5,789 nucleotides of DNA, taken from an uncultured Johnsonella sp. Its GTDB lineage: Bacteria; Bacillota; Clostridia; Lachnospirales; Lachnospiraceae. The first letter of the stretch is position 1. Every line of letters begins with the position of its first letter. This document shows, piece by piece, positions 1-5,050 of this stretch. The position numbers were made by a program, and so were the translations under genes. The notes under the pieces are model-generated. The model saw only the letters and a list, made by a program, of their open reading frames with translations, did not search any database and was not told the origin of the DNA. The stretch is taken from contig CAJPUK010000134.1 of NCBI GenBank assembly GCA_905373785.1, positions 1 to 5,789 on the forward strand, read 5' to 3'.

Positions 1-66
1 TCCGCATCTTTTGCATATTCGGACTTAGCTGCATTTAATTTCTCGTCTGCATCTTTTGCATATTCA
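1..66 (-). repeat. 45-bp (15-aa) tandem repeat, cut by the window edge
   Basis: The stretches at 1-20 and 46-65 (both containing GCATCTTTTGCATATTC on the plus strand) match at 19 of 20 bases with a 45-base offset. They encode the repeated peptide EYAKDA within the 15-residue unit EYAKDADEKLNAAKS of the exported protein. Only one full unit and the start of a second are visible, so the copy number is unknown. Confidence 0.75.
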
Positions 67-179
67 GTAACTCTACCCCCGTTATTTTGTGCCGCAAAGC
101 CCGGTTTAGCTGCAAAAACTAAAGGATATATAAGAAGTAGGGCACAAAACAAGGCAAGTTTTTTACTTATTTTATACAT
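1..179 (-). CDS. Exported protein with 15-residue repeats, 3' end outside window
   Basis: This is the first 59 codons of a gene whose end lies beyond the window. ATG is at 179-177, with AGGTG at 188-184 four bases upstream. Residues 1-30 form a typical Sec signal peptide: Lys at 3, 6 and 7, a hydrophobic core at about 8-24, and small residues near a probable cleavage site in PGFAA-Q (29/30). From residue 39 the mature protein enters a 15-residue repeat, EYAKDADEKLNAAKS, and a second copy (EYAKDA...) starts at 54. The underlying DNA repeats with a 45-base period (1-20 and 46-65 differ at one base). The unit is rich in Ala, Lys, Asp and Glu and has no Pro or Gly, so a long helix or coiled-coil stalk is likely. 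The gene starts 7 bases after the SLH gene stops and is probably co-expressed with it. The family is not recognised and the function is unknown; a surface-exposed or wall-associated role is inferred. Confidence 0.8.
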   Translation of the reverse strand, partial: MYKISKKLALFCALLLIYPLVFAAKPGFAAQNNGGRVTEYAKDADEKLNAAKSEYAKDA

Positions 180-186
180 AATTCAC

Positions 187-1740
187 CTATTCTATAATTA
201 TTTTTACTATAAATTTTACCTTGCCATAGTTCTTATCGTTGATTACAAGATCTTGTAAGCTGCTTACAGCAAGCTGATATTCGCCCTTTTGGGCACTTTT
301 TACCTGTTCGAGACTTTTGCCTTCCCACTTTACATTAAGCTTTACTCCGTTATTTTCTCCGCTTAATTTAAGTCCTATAAGTGCATTTTCTTCAAGGTTT
401 ACTCCCTCCAATGCCTTATATTTTAATGTTTTATCCGCATACAAGTGTTCATTCAGTATTATAAAGTCTTCGCTCGCATTTTCCGGTGCCTTATCTTCAC
501 TACTTTTATCGGGAACACCTTCATTTTCTTTAGGTAAGGTTTCTTTTTTATTATCTTTTGGCTTGTTACCTTGATTTTCTGTATTACCTTCTTGGGGAGT
601 TTTTTTATTATCAGAGCCGTTTCCTTCCTGAGGTTTATTTTCTCCCTCAGAAACTTTACCGTCTTGAGGAGTTCTTTTGTCATCAGAGCCGCTTCCTTCC
701 TGAGGTTTTTTCTCAGGCTTAACTGCACCGTTATCTTGAGGCTTTTCCTTTTCTTCAACTTCTTTATCGCTTTGAGCTTTATTTTCTTTTTGATTATTAC
801 TTTTATTACTTCCCGAAGAATTGCTTGATGAAGTATGACTTCTGCCGCTTTTTATTATCTTTGTAACTATCTTTCTCTCCCCGGGTTTATACTCTTCGGG
901 ATTTGGCAAAGGACCTACCTTACCGTCTGAACCTACGGAAGTATAGGAGATATTTTTACCAAGGCTTTTTGCCGATTGCAACTTGGAGTTTGAAAGTTGC
1001 ACCTCAAAGTTTTGGCTTCCCTGTGCAATATAGATCTTACTTATATCCGAGTTTACGATCCTTAACCTTCCGTTACTTGCTTTTGGGTTTATAAGTATGG
1101 GAGTTTGTGCCTTAATATTTTCTATAAGTGCATCATTGGCATTTACAACTATAAAAGCCCCGGCGTTATTACTATCATCTGCCTTAAAACTTTGAGAGGT
1201 ATTGATAACTGCAAGGAAAGTCTCTTTATTGACATTCCTTAATTCACCTCTGTTTAATACCTTATCAGGCTCAAAGCTCTTATCTTTTCCTTCAATAACA
1301 CCAAGGTTTTCAAGTTCTTTTATATACCCTCTTGACCATGATTGTAATTTTTCATCATCATTAAAAGAAGTTTTTCCCTCAGCCGCTTCAACACCTATAT
1401 ACTTTGCAAGTATGTAGTAAACTTCTTCCTTTTTGGGACTTTCCAAAAGATTGTCGAATGATATATGCTCGTCTATTATATTCAGCCCTTTTAATCTCTC
1501 TACCGAACTTTTAATATATTCTTCGTCCGCATTTGCATAGTCCCCTATGTCCGCTATATCGGATTCCAAGTTGCCTGAGAGTTTTTCAAGTAATATAATC
1601 AGGTCTTTTTTACTAATATTTACTTCGTTATCGGTATATGTTTTTTGCTCCGCCTTTACACTTAGAGCAGTTAAAAATAATTGAATGCATATGGTAATGC
1701 TTAACAACAAAGTAAATTTTATTGCCGTTTTTATCCGCAT
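187..1740 (-). CDS. SLH-domain cell-surface protein with beta-helix-like region and repetitive linker
   Basis: A 517-residue exported protein. ATG at 1740 is preceded by AGGAG with 7-base spacing. Residues 1-30 are a signal peptide (Arg2/Lys4, hydrophobic 8-27, probable cleavage after SVKA). Residues about 38-180 hold S-layer homology repeats, which in this family bind pyruvylated secondary wall polymer. The clearest is 124-166 (SFNDDEKL..W135..YI..LGVIEG..FEP..LNRGE); a weaker one spans about 62-117, and 41-52 is the tail of a third. The TRAE binding motifs are degenerate (ISKKD, SPKKE, LNRGE). Residues about 190-260 have short alternating beta stretches, as in the beta-helix parts of other SLH proteins. 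Residues 290-424 are a charged, low-complexity Lys/Glu/Asn/Ser/Pro/Gln linker with two 24-residue repeats. Residues about 425-517 form a beta-rich C-terminal domain of unrecognised family (KWEGKSL, VINDKNYGKVKF). It is the first gene after its own promoter and is coupled to the exported protein downstream. A surface-anchored spacer or adhesin is inferred; the ligand is unknown. Confidence 0.85.
   Translation of the reverse strand: MRIKTAIKFTLLLSITICIQLFLTALSVKAEQKTYTDNEVNISKKDLIILLEKLSGNLESDIADIGDYANADEEYIKSSVERLKGLNIIDEHISFDNLLESPKKEEVYYILAKYIGVEAAEGKTSFNDDEKLQSWSRGYIKELENLGVIEGKDKSFEPDKVLNRGELRNVNKETFLAVINTSQSFKADDSNNAGAFIVVNANDALIENIKAQTPILINPKASNGRLRIVNSDISKIYIAQGSQNFEVQLSNSKLQSAKSLGKNISYTSVGSDGKVGPLPNPEEYKPGERKIVTKIIKSGRSHTSSSNSSGSNKSNNQKENKAQSDKEVEEKEKPQDNGAVKPEKKPQEGSGSDDKRTPQDGKVSEGENKPQEGNGSDNKKTPQEGNTENQGNKPKDNKKETLPKENEGVPDKSSEDKAPENASEDFIILNEHLYADKTLKYKALEGVNLEENALIGLKLSGENNGVKLNVKWEGKSLEQVKSAQKGEYQLAVSSLQDLVINDKNYGKVKFIVKIIIE
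568..711 (-). repeat. Two tandem 72-bp (24-aa) repeats in the SLH protein linker
   Basis: Residues 344-367 and 368-391 of the SLH protein are two copies of a 24-residue unit of the form KPQEGxGSDxKxTPQxG plus a variable tail. The DNA shows it directly: TCAGAGCCG(T/C)TTCCTTCC at 611-628 recurs at 683-700, exactly 72 bases away. Partial units flank it (EKPQD at 332-336 and NKPKDNKKE at 392-400). The unit is hydrophilic and rich in Pro, Gly and charge, as in wall-spanning spacers. Such repeats can vary in copy number by slippage or recombination. Confidence 0.85.
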
Positions 1741-1969
1741 TTTATTTCTCCTGTTTTTATTTATAAGCTGTTGTTATCTTCTAAATTTGTCCGGACAGGA
1801 AGATACACAGCTTTAATTTTTGCTTAGCCGCTAAGATTTTAATTTATGACGATTCCTTGCAGTCCGCTTATACACACTGCTTTTTAATGACTTAACCAAT
1901 TTATACAGTCTTAGGAACTCATGTTTACACTGCACTTATCAGCTTAACAATATCTGTATATACACAATG
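1741..1969 (-). other. Long 5' leader of the SLH gene (about 230 nt)
   Basis: This is the region between the predicted transcription start (about 1969) and the SLH start codon. It holds no credible ORF. Possible pairings on the minus strand are: GTTCCT (1918-1913) with AGGAAT (1857-1852), one G-U pair; GACT (1910-1907) with AGTC (1892-1889); GCAGT (1880-1876) with ACTGC (1863-1859). Together these would make a three-way junction. The 13-base palindrome CTTAGCGGCTAAG lies at 1835-1823, then the strong hairpin at 1813-1765. TGTGTAT occurs three times (from 1966, 1876 and 1809). I could not match it to the consensus of any riboswitch I know, including the c-di-GMP, c-di-AMP and M-box classes. 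A structured cis-acting RNA is possible but unproven. Confidence 0.4.
1765..1813 (-). promoter_or_regulatory. Leader hairpin just upstream of the SLH gene ribosome site
   Basis: Read on the minus strand, AAGCTGT (1813-1807) pairs perfectly with ACAGCTT (1771-1765). Inside it, TATCTTC (1805-1799) pairs perfectly with GAAGATA (1781-1775). Only a small asymmetric internal loop (G against ACA) separates the two 7-bp helices. The apical loop of 17 bases contains the self-complementary TGTCCGGACA (1797-1788). The hairpin ends 12 bases before the AGGAG at 1752-1748. No U-run follows, so it is not a terminator. It could protect the transcript's 5' region or affect translation. The pairing is seen directly; the function is inferred. 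Confidence 0.5.
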
Positions 1970-1975
1970 TAGCAC

Positions 1976-2004
1976 ATTATAGCAGAAAAAGACAAAAATG
2001 TAAA
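1976..2004 (-). promoter_or_regulatory. Sigma-A promoter of the SLH surface unit
   Basis: On the minus strand, TTTACA (-35, 2004-1999) is separated by exactly 17 bp from a perfect TATAAT (-10, 1981-1976). The -10 box is extended by TGC directly before it (TGCTATAAT). The upstream DNA (2018-2060) is rich in A and T tracts that could act as an UP element. Transcription should start near 1969, leaving a leader of about 230 bases. Confidence 0.75.
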
Positions 2005-2018
2005 TGATTTGCATTTTT
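1994..2018 (-). promoter_or_regulatory. 25-bp palindrome over the -35 box, possible Fur-family operator
   Basis: On the minus strand the arms AAAAATGCAAAT (2018-2007) and ATTTACATTTTT (2005-1994) are reverse complements at 11 of 12 positions around a central C at 2006. The site covers the -35 box of the SLH promoter, a classic repressor position. Its core, TGCAAAT-C-ATTTACA, has the 7-1-7 layout and AAT-n-ATT centre of Fur-family boxes and matches TGATAATnATTATCA at 10 of 14 positions. It could equally bind another dimeric regulator, or be a chance palindrome in AT-rich DNA. Confidence 0.4.
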
Positions 2019-2060
2019 GGTTTTTAAAAATATTTAATACTTACTTTTATAAAAACTCAA

Positions 2061-2104
2061 ACACAAAAAAAGCTGTAGCGACTTTCTATACACTACAGCT
2101 TTTT
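2061..2104 (-). terminator. Intrinsic terminator of the rex-nnrD-CNNM operon
   Basis: AGCTGTAG (2071-2078) and CTACAGCT (2093-2100) are perfect inverted repeats with a 14-base loop, and flanking A and T runs extend the stem by about four A-U pairs. Read on the minus strand, the stem is followed by TTTTTT (2070-2065). It begins 9 bases after the stop of the CNNM gene, the expected place for an operon end. A T-rich stretch on the plus-strand side (2101-2110) means it could also work weakly in the other direction, but no plus-strand gene needs it. Confidence 0.85.
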
Positions 2105-2112
2105 ATTTATAG

Positions 2113-3447
2113 CTATTCTTTCTTATCTTCTTCTATCTTCTCTATATGTACGGTATCTATCATCCTGTTTTCAACCTTGTCACACTTAAATAAATACCCA
2201 TGAGTTCGCAGTTCTATTTTCTCACCGTCACTAGGTATTCTGTCAAGTTCGGAGACTATAAAACCGTTAAGCGTCTCAAAGTTATCAAGCTCTTCTTCCG
2301 TAAAATCTATATTTATAAGCTTTGCCACATCCTCAAGCTCCGCCATTCCTCTTACAGTATAGGTTCCGTCTTTGTTATCTATGATAAGCTCCTCATATAC
2401 ATCATACTCGTCCAGAATATTTCCCACTATTTCTTCAAGTATATCCTCCATGGTGACAAGCCCGGAGGTCTGTCCGTATTCGTCCACTACTATAGCCATG
2501 TGTATCTTGTTGGACTGCATATGCTTAAAAAGCTTATCCAAGGACATAGTTTCAGGTATAAAGTACGGTTTTCTCAAAAGCCCTTTTATATTTCTGACTT
2601 TTTTATCAAGAAACATGCCTTTATTAGCCAATATAAGAGCATCCTTTAAGTTAAGTATTCCTATGATGTCATCTATATCCTCTCCATACACCGGATATCT
2701 GGAATTACTGCCCTCACTTAACATAAAGTCAACTACGGTCTTAAGAGTATCATCGCCGTCTACATACACTATACCCTTCCTGTGCATCATAACATCGGAT
2801 GAATTCTTATCATTAAGCTCGAAAATATTGGTAATCATTTTAGCTTTACTTGACTCAAGTATACCTTGCTCATGCCCTTCATTAACCATACTCATAATAT
2901 CTTCTTCCGTAACATTCTCAGAGCTTGCATCCATATCTATAGAAAAAAGCTTAAGTATCATTTTTGCTATAAGGTTAATTACAAAGGTGAACGGAAATAT
3001 GCAAATCATAAAAAGTCCGACTATATTTACCAGTCTGTCCGCATATTTTGCAGCATCCCTTGCAGCAAGACGCTTCGGTACAATAATTCCTATGCTTACT
3101 ATTGATATTAAACAAAGTATATAATACAGTGCGTATATTGTTCTTATCCAAACAGAACCCTCCACGCCAAATGCGGCTATAGTGAATTTTGCAAACTTTT
3201 CCACCACTAAAGAGCCTGTCAAAAATCCAAGTAAAGTAGACATTATTTGTATGGCATTTACAAAATCGGTGGGTCTGTTATATATTTTTAATACCTTGGC
3301 AGCCTTTTTATCTCCGGCTTCCATACGACTTTCCGTTTGAGTTGCATTAAGATTTTGTATAGCTGCTCCGAAGGCAAAAAACACAAAATCAATCCCTATA
3401 AAAACTAAAAATATTACAATATAAAACCACGAATGAGCATCGTCCAT
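2113..3447 (-). CDS. CNNM/CorC-type membrane protein (DUF21-CBS-CBS-CorC_HlyC)
   Basis: A 444-residue membrane protein of the CNNM/CorC family, often labelled 'hemolysin'. Characterised members are linked to Mg2+ transport or efflux. ATG at 3447 follows AAAGGAG with 6-base spacing. Residues 1-170 form the DUF21 domain, with hydrophobic segments at about 8-33, 62-82, 103-123 and 140-167 and the PKRLAAR signature at 124-130. Residues about 215-270 are the first CBS domain (SRYPVYGEDIDDIIGILNLKD) and about 285-345 the second (MAIVVDEYGQTSGLVTMEDILEEIVG). Residues about 350-440 are the CorC_HlyC domain (GTYTVRGMAELEDV...FETLNGFI...I...DGEKIEL). The length is normal for the family. Two positions usually acidic in DUF21 are not: the first segment reads FFAFGAAIQ rather than FFxxxE, and the usual GExxPK reads GIIVPK (Ile121). 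Ion specificity is therefore uncertain. It lies 27 bases after nnrD with no visible promoter, so it is the last gene of the operon. Confidence 0.9.
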   Translation of the reverse strand: MDDAHSWFYIVIFLVFIGIDFVFFAFGAAIQNLNATQTESRMEAGDKKAAKVLKIYNRPTDFVNAIQIMSTLLGFLTGSLVVEKFAKFTIAAFGVEGSVWIRTIYALYYILCLISIVSIGIIVPKRLAARDAAKYADRLVNIVGLFMICIFPFTFVINLIAKMILKLFSIDMDASSENVTEEDIMSMVNEGHEQGILESSKAKMITNIFELNDKNSSDVMMHRKGIVYVDGDDTLKTVVDFMLSEGSNSRYPVYGEDIDDIIGILNLKDALILANKGMFLDKKVRNIKGLLRKPYFIPETMSLDKLFKHMQSNKIHMAIVVDEYGQTSGLVTMEDILEEIVGNILDEYDVYEELIIDNKDGTYTVRGMAELEDVAKLINIDFTEEELDNFETLNGFIVSELDRIPSDGEKIELRTHGYLFKCDKVENRMIDTVHIEKIEEDKKE

Positions 3448-3474
3448 TTAAATCTCCTTTGATACGCTACACTG

Positions 3475-4335
3475 TTAAGAAAGCATATATTCTTTCATAG
3501 CTTCAGGTATAAAATCCACTATATCCCTGGCTAATACTCCATGCTCTCCTTTTATCTTTGAAGCCAAAGTTCCCGATAAACCGTGTATAAGACAAGCATA
3601 CCTTGCCGCTTTTATAATATCAAAACCTAAGGCTATAAATCCTGCTATTATACCTGTAAGTACATCTCCGCTTCCTCCCTTTGCCATAGCCGCAGAGCCG
3701 GAGTCGGAAACATACACACTTTCATCCACACCTGCTATTATACTTTTATAAGACTTTAATATAATATTGGTATTATTTTTTTGACTATAGTCCCTAGCCA
3801 CATCTTCCATATGTTCGCCTATGTAAGTTGTATCCTTGCCTATAAGTCTTGACATTTCAATCATATGCGGTGTAAGCAACATATTTGAAGAAAGAAAGGT
3901 ACTTAAACCTTTTTGCATTGCTAACACATATAAGGCATCCGCATCTATTACCATAGGCTTTTTATAATCTTTTATAACTTCAGCTACAAGTTCAAAAGCA
4001 CACTCATTTCTTCCAAGTCCGGGTCCTATAACCAGATGATCGGACCAATTAAGCTCTTTATCAAGTAAACTTATATCAATTTTTTCATCAGGATAACATG
4101 ATATGAGTGCTTCCGGCAAAAGGGTTTGAATTATCGGTCTGTTCTCCTCTACAGTAAGTACCTTAACTAATCCTGCGCCTGTTTTATATGCCGCATGAGC
4201 CGCAAAATAAGCAGCCCCTGCCATACCCTTTGCTCCGGCTATGATAAGTACCTTTTTATAAGTAAACTTGTCAGCATTTTTAATTCTTCGAGGTATGAAA
4301 GCCTCATTAGATATCAAATTCATCTTCCTTAGCAC
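3475..4335 (-). CDS. nnrD: ADP/ATP-dependent NAD(P)H-hydrate dehydratase
   Basis: A 286-residue cytosolic repair enzyme of the ribokinase-like fold. The family dehydrates the S-form of NADHX/NADPHX to NADH/NADPH using ADP or ATP. Family signatures in order: IIAGAKGMAGAAYFAAHAA at 31-49 with TGAGLVKV at 52-59; VIGPGLGR (102-109); VIDADAL (129-135); LLTPHMIEMSRL (153-164); MAKGGSGDVLTGIIAGFIA (217-235), with Asp224 as the expected catalytic residue; C-terminal GEHGVLARDIVDFIPEAM (263-280). Only this dehydratase half is present. The N-terminal epimerase (NnrE/YjeF_N) found fused in many bacteria is absent, as in B. subtilis YxkO. The start is GTG at 4335, with AAGGTG four bases upstream; an ATG at 4323 is possible, but its only close SD is two bases away. 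The gene overlaps the end of rex by 29 bases (17 with the ATG), so translational coupling is likely. Confidence 0.92.
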   Translation of the reverse strand: MLRKMNLISNEAFIPRRIKNADKFTYKKVLIIAGAKGMAGAAYFAAHAAYKTGAGLVKVLTVEENRPIIQTLLPEALISCYPDEKIDISLLDKELNWSDHLVIGPGLGRNECAFELVAEVIKDYKKPMVIDADALYVLAMQKGLSTFLSSNMLLTPHMIEMSRLIGKDTTYIGEHMEDVARDYSQKNNTNIILKSYKSIIAGVDESVYVSDSGSAAMAKGGSGDVLTGIIAGFIALGFDIIKAARYACLIHGLSGTLASKIKGEHGVLARDIVDFIPEAMKEYMLS

Positions 4336-4954
4336 TCTTCACCTTATACGAAAGTCTCATAAGGGACTCTGAAAGGTGAACATTTTCAACTACAACTCCG
4401 GCGGCTACGGCAAGGTCTGTATGTGCAAAGTTCCATATAGCCTTAATACCTGCATCTGTAAGCCTTCTTGATATAGCTCTCGCCTCATCTTTAGGCACGG
4501 TCAGAGCCGCTATATCTATATCCTCTTTTTTAAGATAGGACTCAAGCTCATCTAAATTGTATATCTGTGCACCTCTTATTGTCTTGCCGAAAAGCTCTGA
4601 CTTCACATCAAAAAGAGCCGATACTATAAAACCGCTTCTTTCAAAATTAGCGTAATTTGCTATGGCATTGCCAAGATGCCCTGCACCTATTATTATAATC
4701 TTGTGTGGCCTGTCTATACCAAGTATCTTGGCAATTTCTCCATGCAGATACATTACATTATATCCGTAACCCTGCTGACCGAAACCACCAAAGTTATTAA
4801 GGTCTTGTCTTATTTGAGATGCGGTTACCTTCATTTTGATACTAAGATCACTCGAAGATATTCTTTCTACTCCGTCTTCCAGTAATTCCCCCAAGTATCT
4901 GTAATATCTTGGCAATCTCGATATAACTGCTTTGGAAATTCTCTTTTCTTCCAT
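4307..4954 (-). CDS. rex: Redox-sensing transcriptional repressor Rex
   Basis: A 215-residue cytosolic homodimeric repressor that senses the NADH/NAD+ ratio. Family members release DNA on binding NADH and control fermentation, hydrogen and anaerobic respiration genes. Residues 1-80 are the winged helix (RLPRYYRYL at 13-21, recognition region TASQIRQDLNNFGGFGQQGYGY at about 44-65). Residues 85-185 are the Rossmann domain: GAGHLG (90-95) is the dinucleotide GxGxxG loop, SALFD (112-116) ends the second strand with Asp116, and AALTVPKDEA (149-158) and IWNFAH (173-178) are conserved. Residues about 190-210 are the C-terminal domain-swap helix (HLSESLMRLSYKV). Length and motifs are standard. ATG at 4954 has GAGGT with 6-base spacing and lies about 50 bases after the predicted transcription start. 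It is first in the operon with nnrD and the CNNM gene. Confidence 0.96.
   Translation of the reverse strand: MEEKRISKAVISRLPRYYRYLGELLEDGVERISSSDLSIKMKVTASQIRQDLNNFGGFGQQGYGYNVMYLHGEIAKILGIDRPHKIIIIGAGHLGNAIANYANFERSGFIVSALFDVKSELFGKTIRGAQIYNLDELESYLKKEDIDIAALTVPKDEARAISRRLTDAGIKAIWNFAHTDLAVAAGVVVENVHLSESLMRLSYKVKSAKEDEFDI
4340..4345 (-). promoter_or_regulatory. Ribosome site deciding the nnrD GTG start, inside rex
   Basis: AAGGTG at 4345-4340, within the last codons of rex, sits four bases before the GTG at 4335. The in-frame ATG at 4323 has AAGGA (4330-4326) only two bases before it, and AAGGTG is 16 bases away. Spacing therefore favours the GTG, though both starts are possible. Confidence 0.5.
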
Positions 4955-4993
4955 AGTTCTACCTCATCCTTAATAAAGTTTTTAATACCAGTA

Positions 4994-5030
4994 AAATACT
5001 CGTATATTGCTAGTATAGTGTCAAGTATTT
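4994..5030 (-). promoter_or_regulatory. Inverted repeat spanning the rex -10 box and start site
   Basis: On the minus strand AAATACTTG (5030-5022) is complementary to CGAGTATTT (5002-4994), apart from one position that would be a G-U pair in RNA. The 19-base loop contains the -10 box. Only the downstream arm is likely to be transcribed, so if it is functional it would be as a DNA site for a regulator. It does not resemble the known Rex box. The pairing is seen directly; any role is a guess. Confidence 0.25.
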
Positions 5031-5040
5031 ATCTTGTCAA
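5012..5040 (-). promoter_or_regulatory. Sigma-A promoter of the rex operon
   Basis: On the minus strand, a perfect TTGACA (-35, 5040-5035) lies 17 bp before TATACT (-10, 5017-5012; one mismatch to consensus). Transcription should begin near 5005, about 50 bases before the rex ATG. A second TTGACA at 5024-5019 overlaps the spacer and could serve a weaker start with AGTATT (5000-4995, 18-bp spacing). No terminator is visible between gerW and this promoter, so read-through from gerW is possible. Confidence 0.75.
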
Positions 5041-5050
5041 TAAAACAAAG

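Noticed and set aside
459..758. Minus-strand open frame rich in Lys and Arg within the SLH gene
   Set aside because: It is a shifted reading of the low-complexity linker. Its repeats follow from the 72-bp DNA repeat, and it has no convincing independent start signal.
1912..1923. Tiny leader ORF ATG AGT TCC TAA on the minus strand
   Set aside because: It is three codons long, and no Shine-Dalgarno is seen before it.
1934..1950. TTGTTAA in the SLH leader as a Rex binding site
   Set aside because: Only the left half matches the Rex box. The right half (ATAAGTG against TTAACAA) agrees at three of seven positions, and it lies downstream of the predicted start site.
1955..1964. Perfect palindrome TGTATATACA near the SLH transcription start as an operator
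   Set aside because: It is a 10-base alternating AT-rich palindrome that can easily occur by chance here. The 25-bp palindrome over the -35 box is a better candidate.
2372..3124. Long plus-strand open frame opposite the CNNM gene
   Set aside because: It is the antisense shadow of a clear, motif-rich CNNM gene. It has no recognisable domain, and its Ser/Ile-rich composition is typical of an antisense reading.
5035..5049. TTGTTTTATTGACAA on the minus strand as a Rex operator for autoregulation
   Set aside because: It has TTGT and ACAA ends, but the total is 15 bases instead of about 18, and the inner bases are not symmetric, so it does not fit the Rex box TTGTTAA-N4-TTAACAA.
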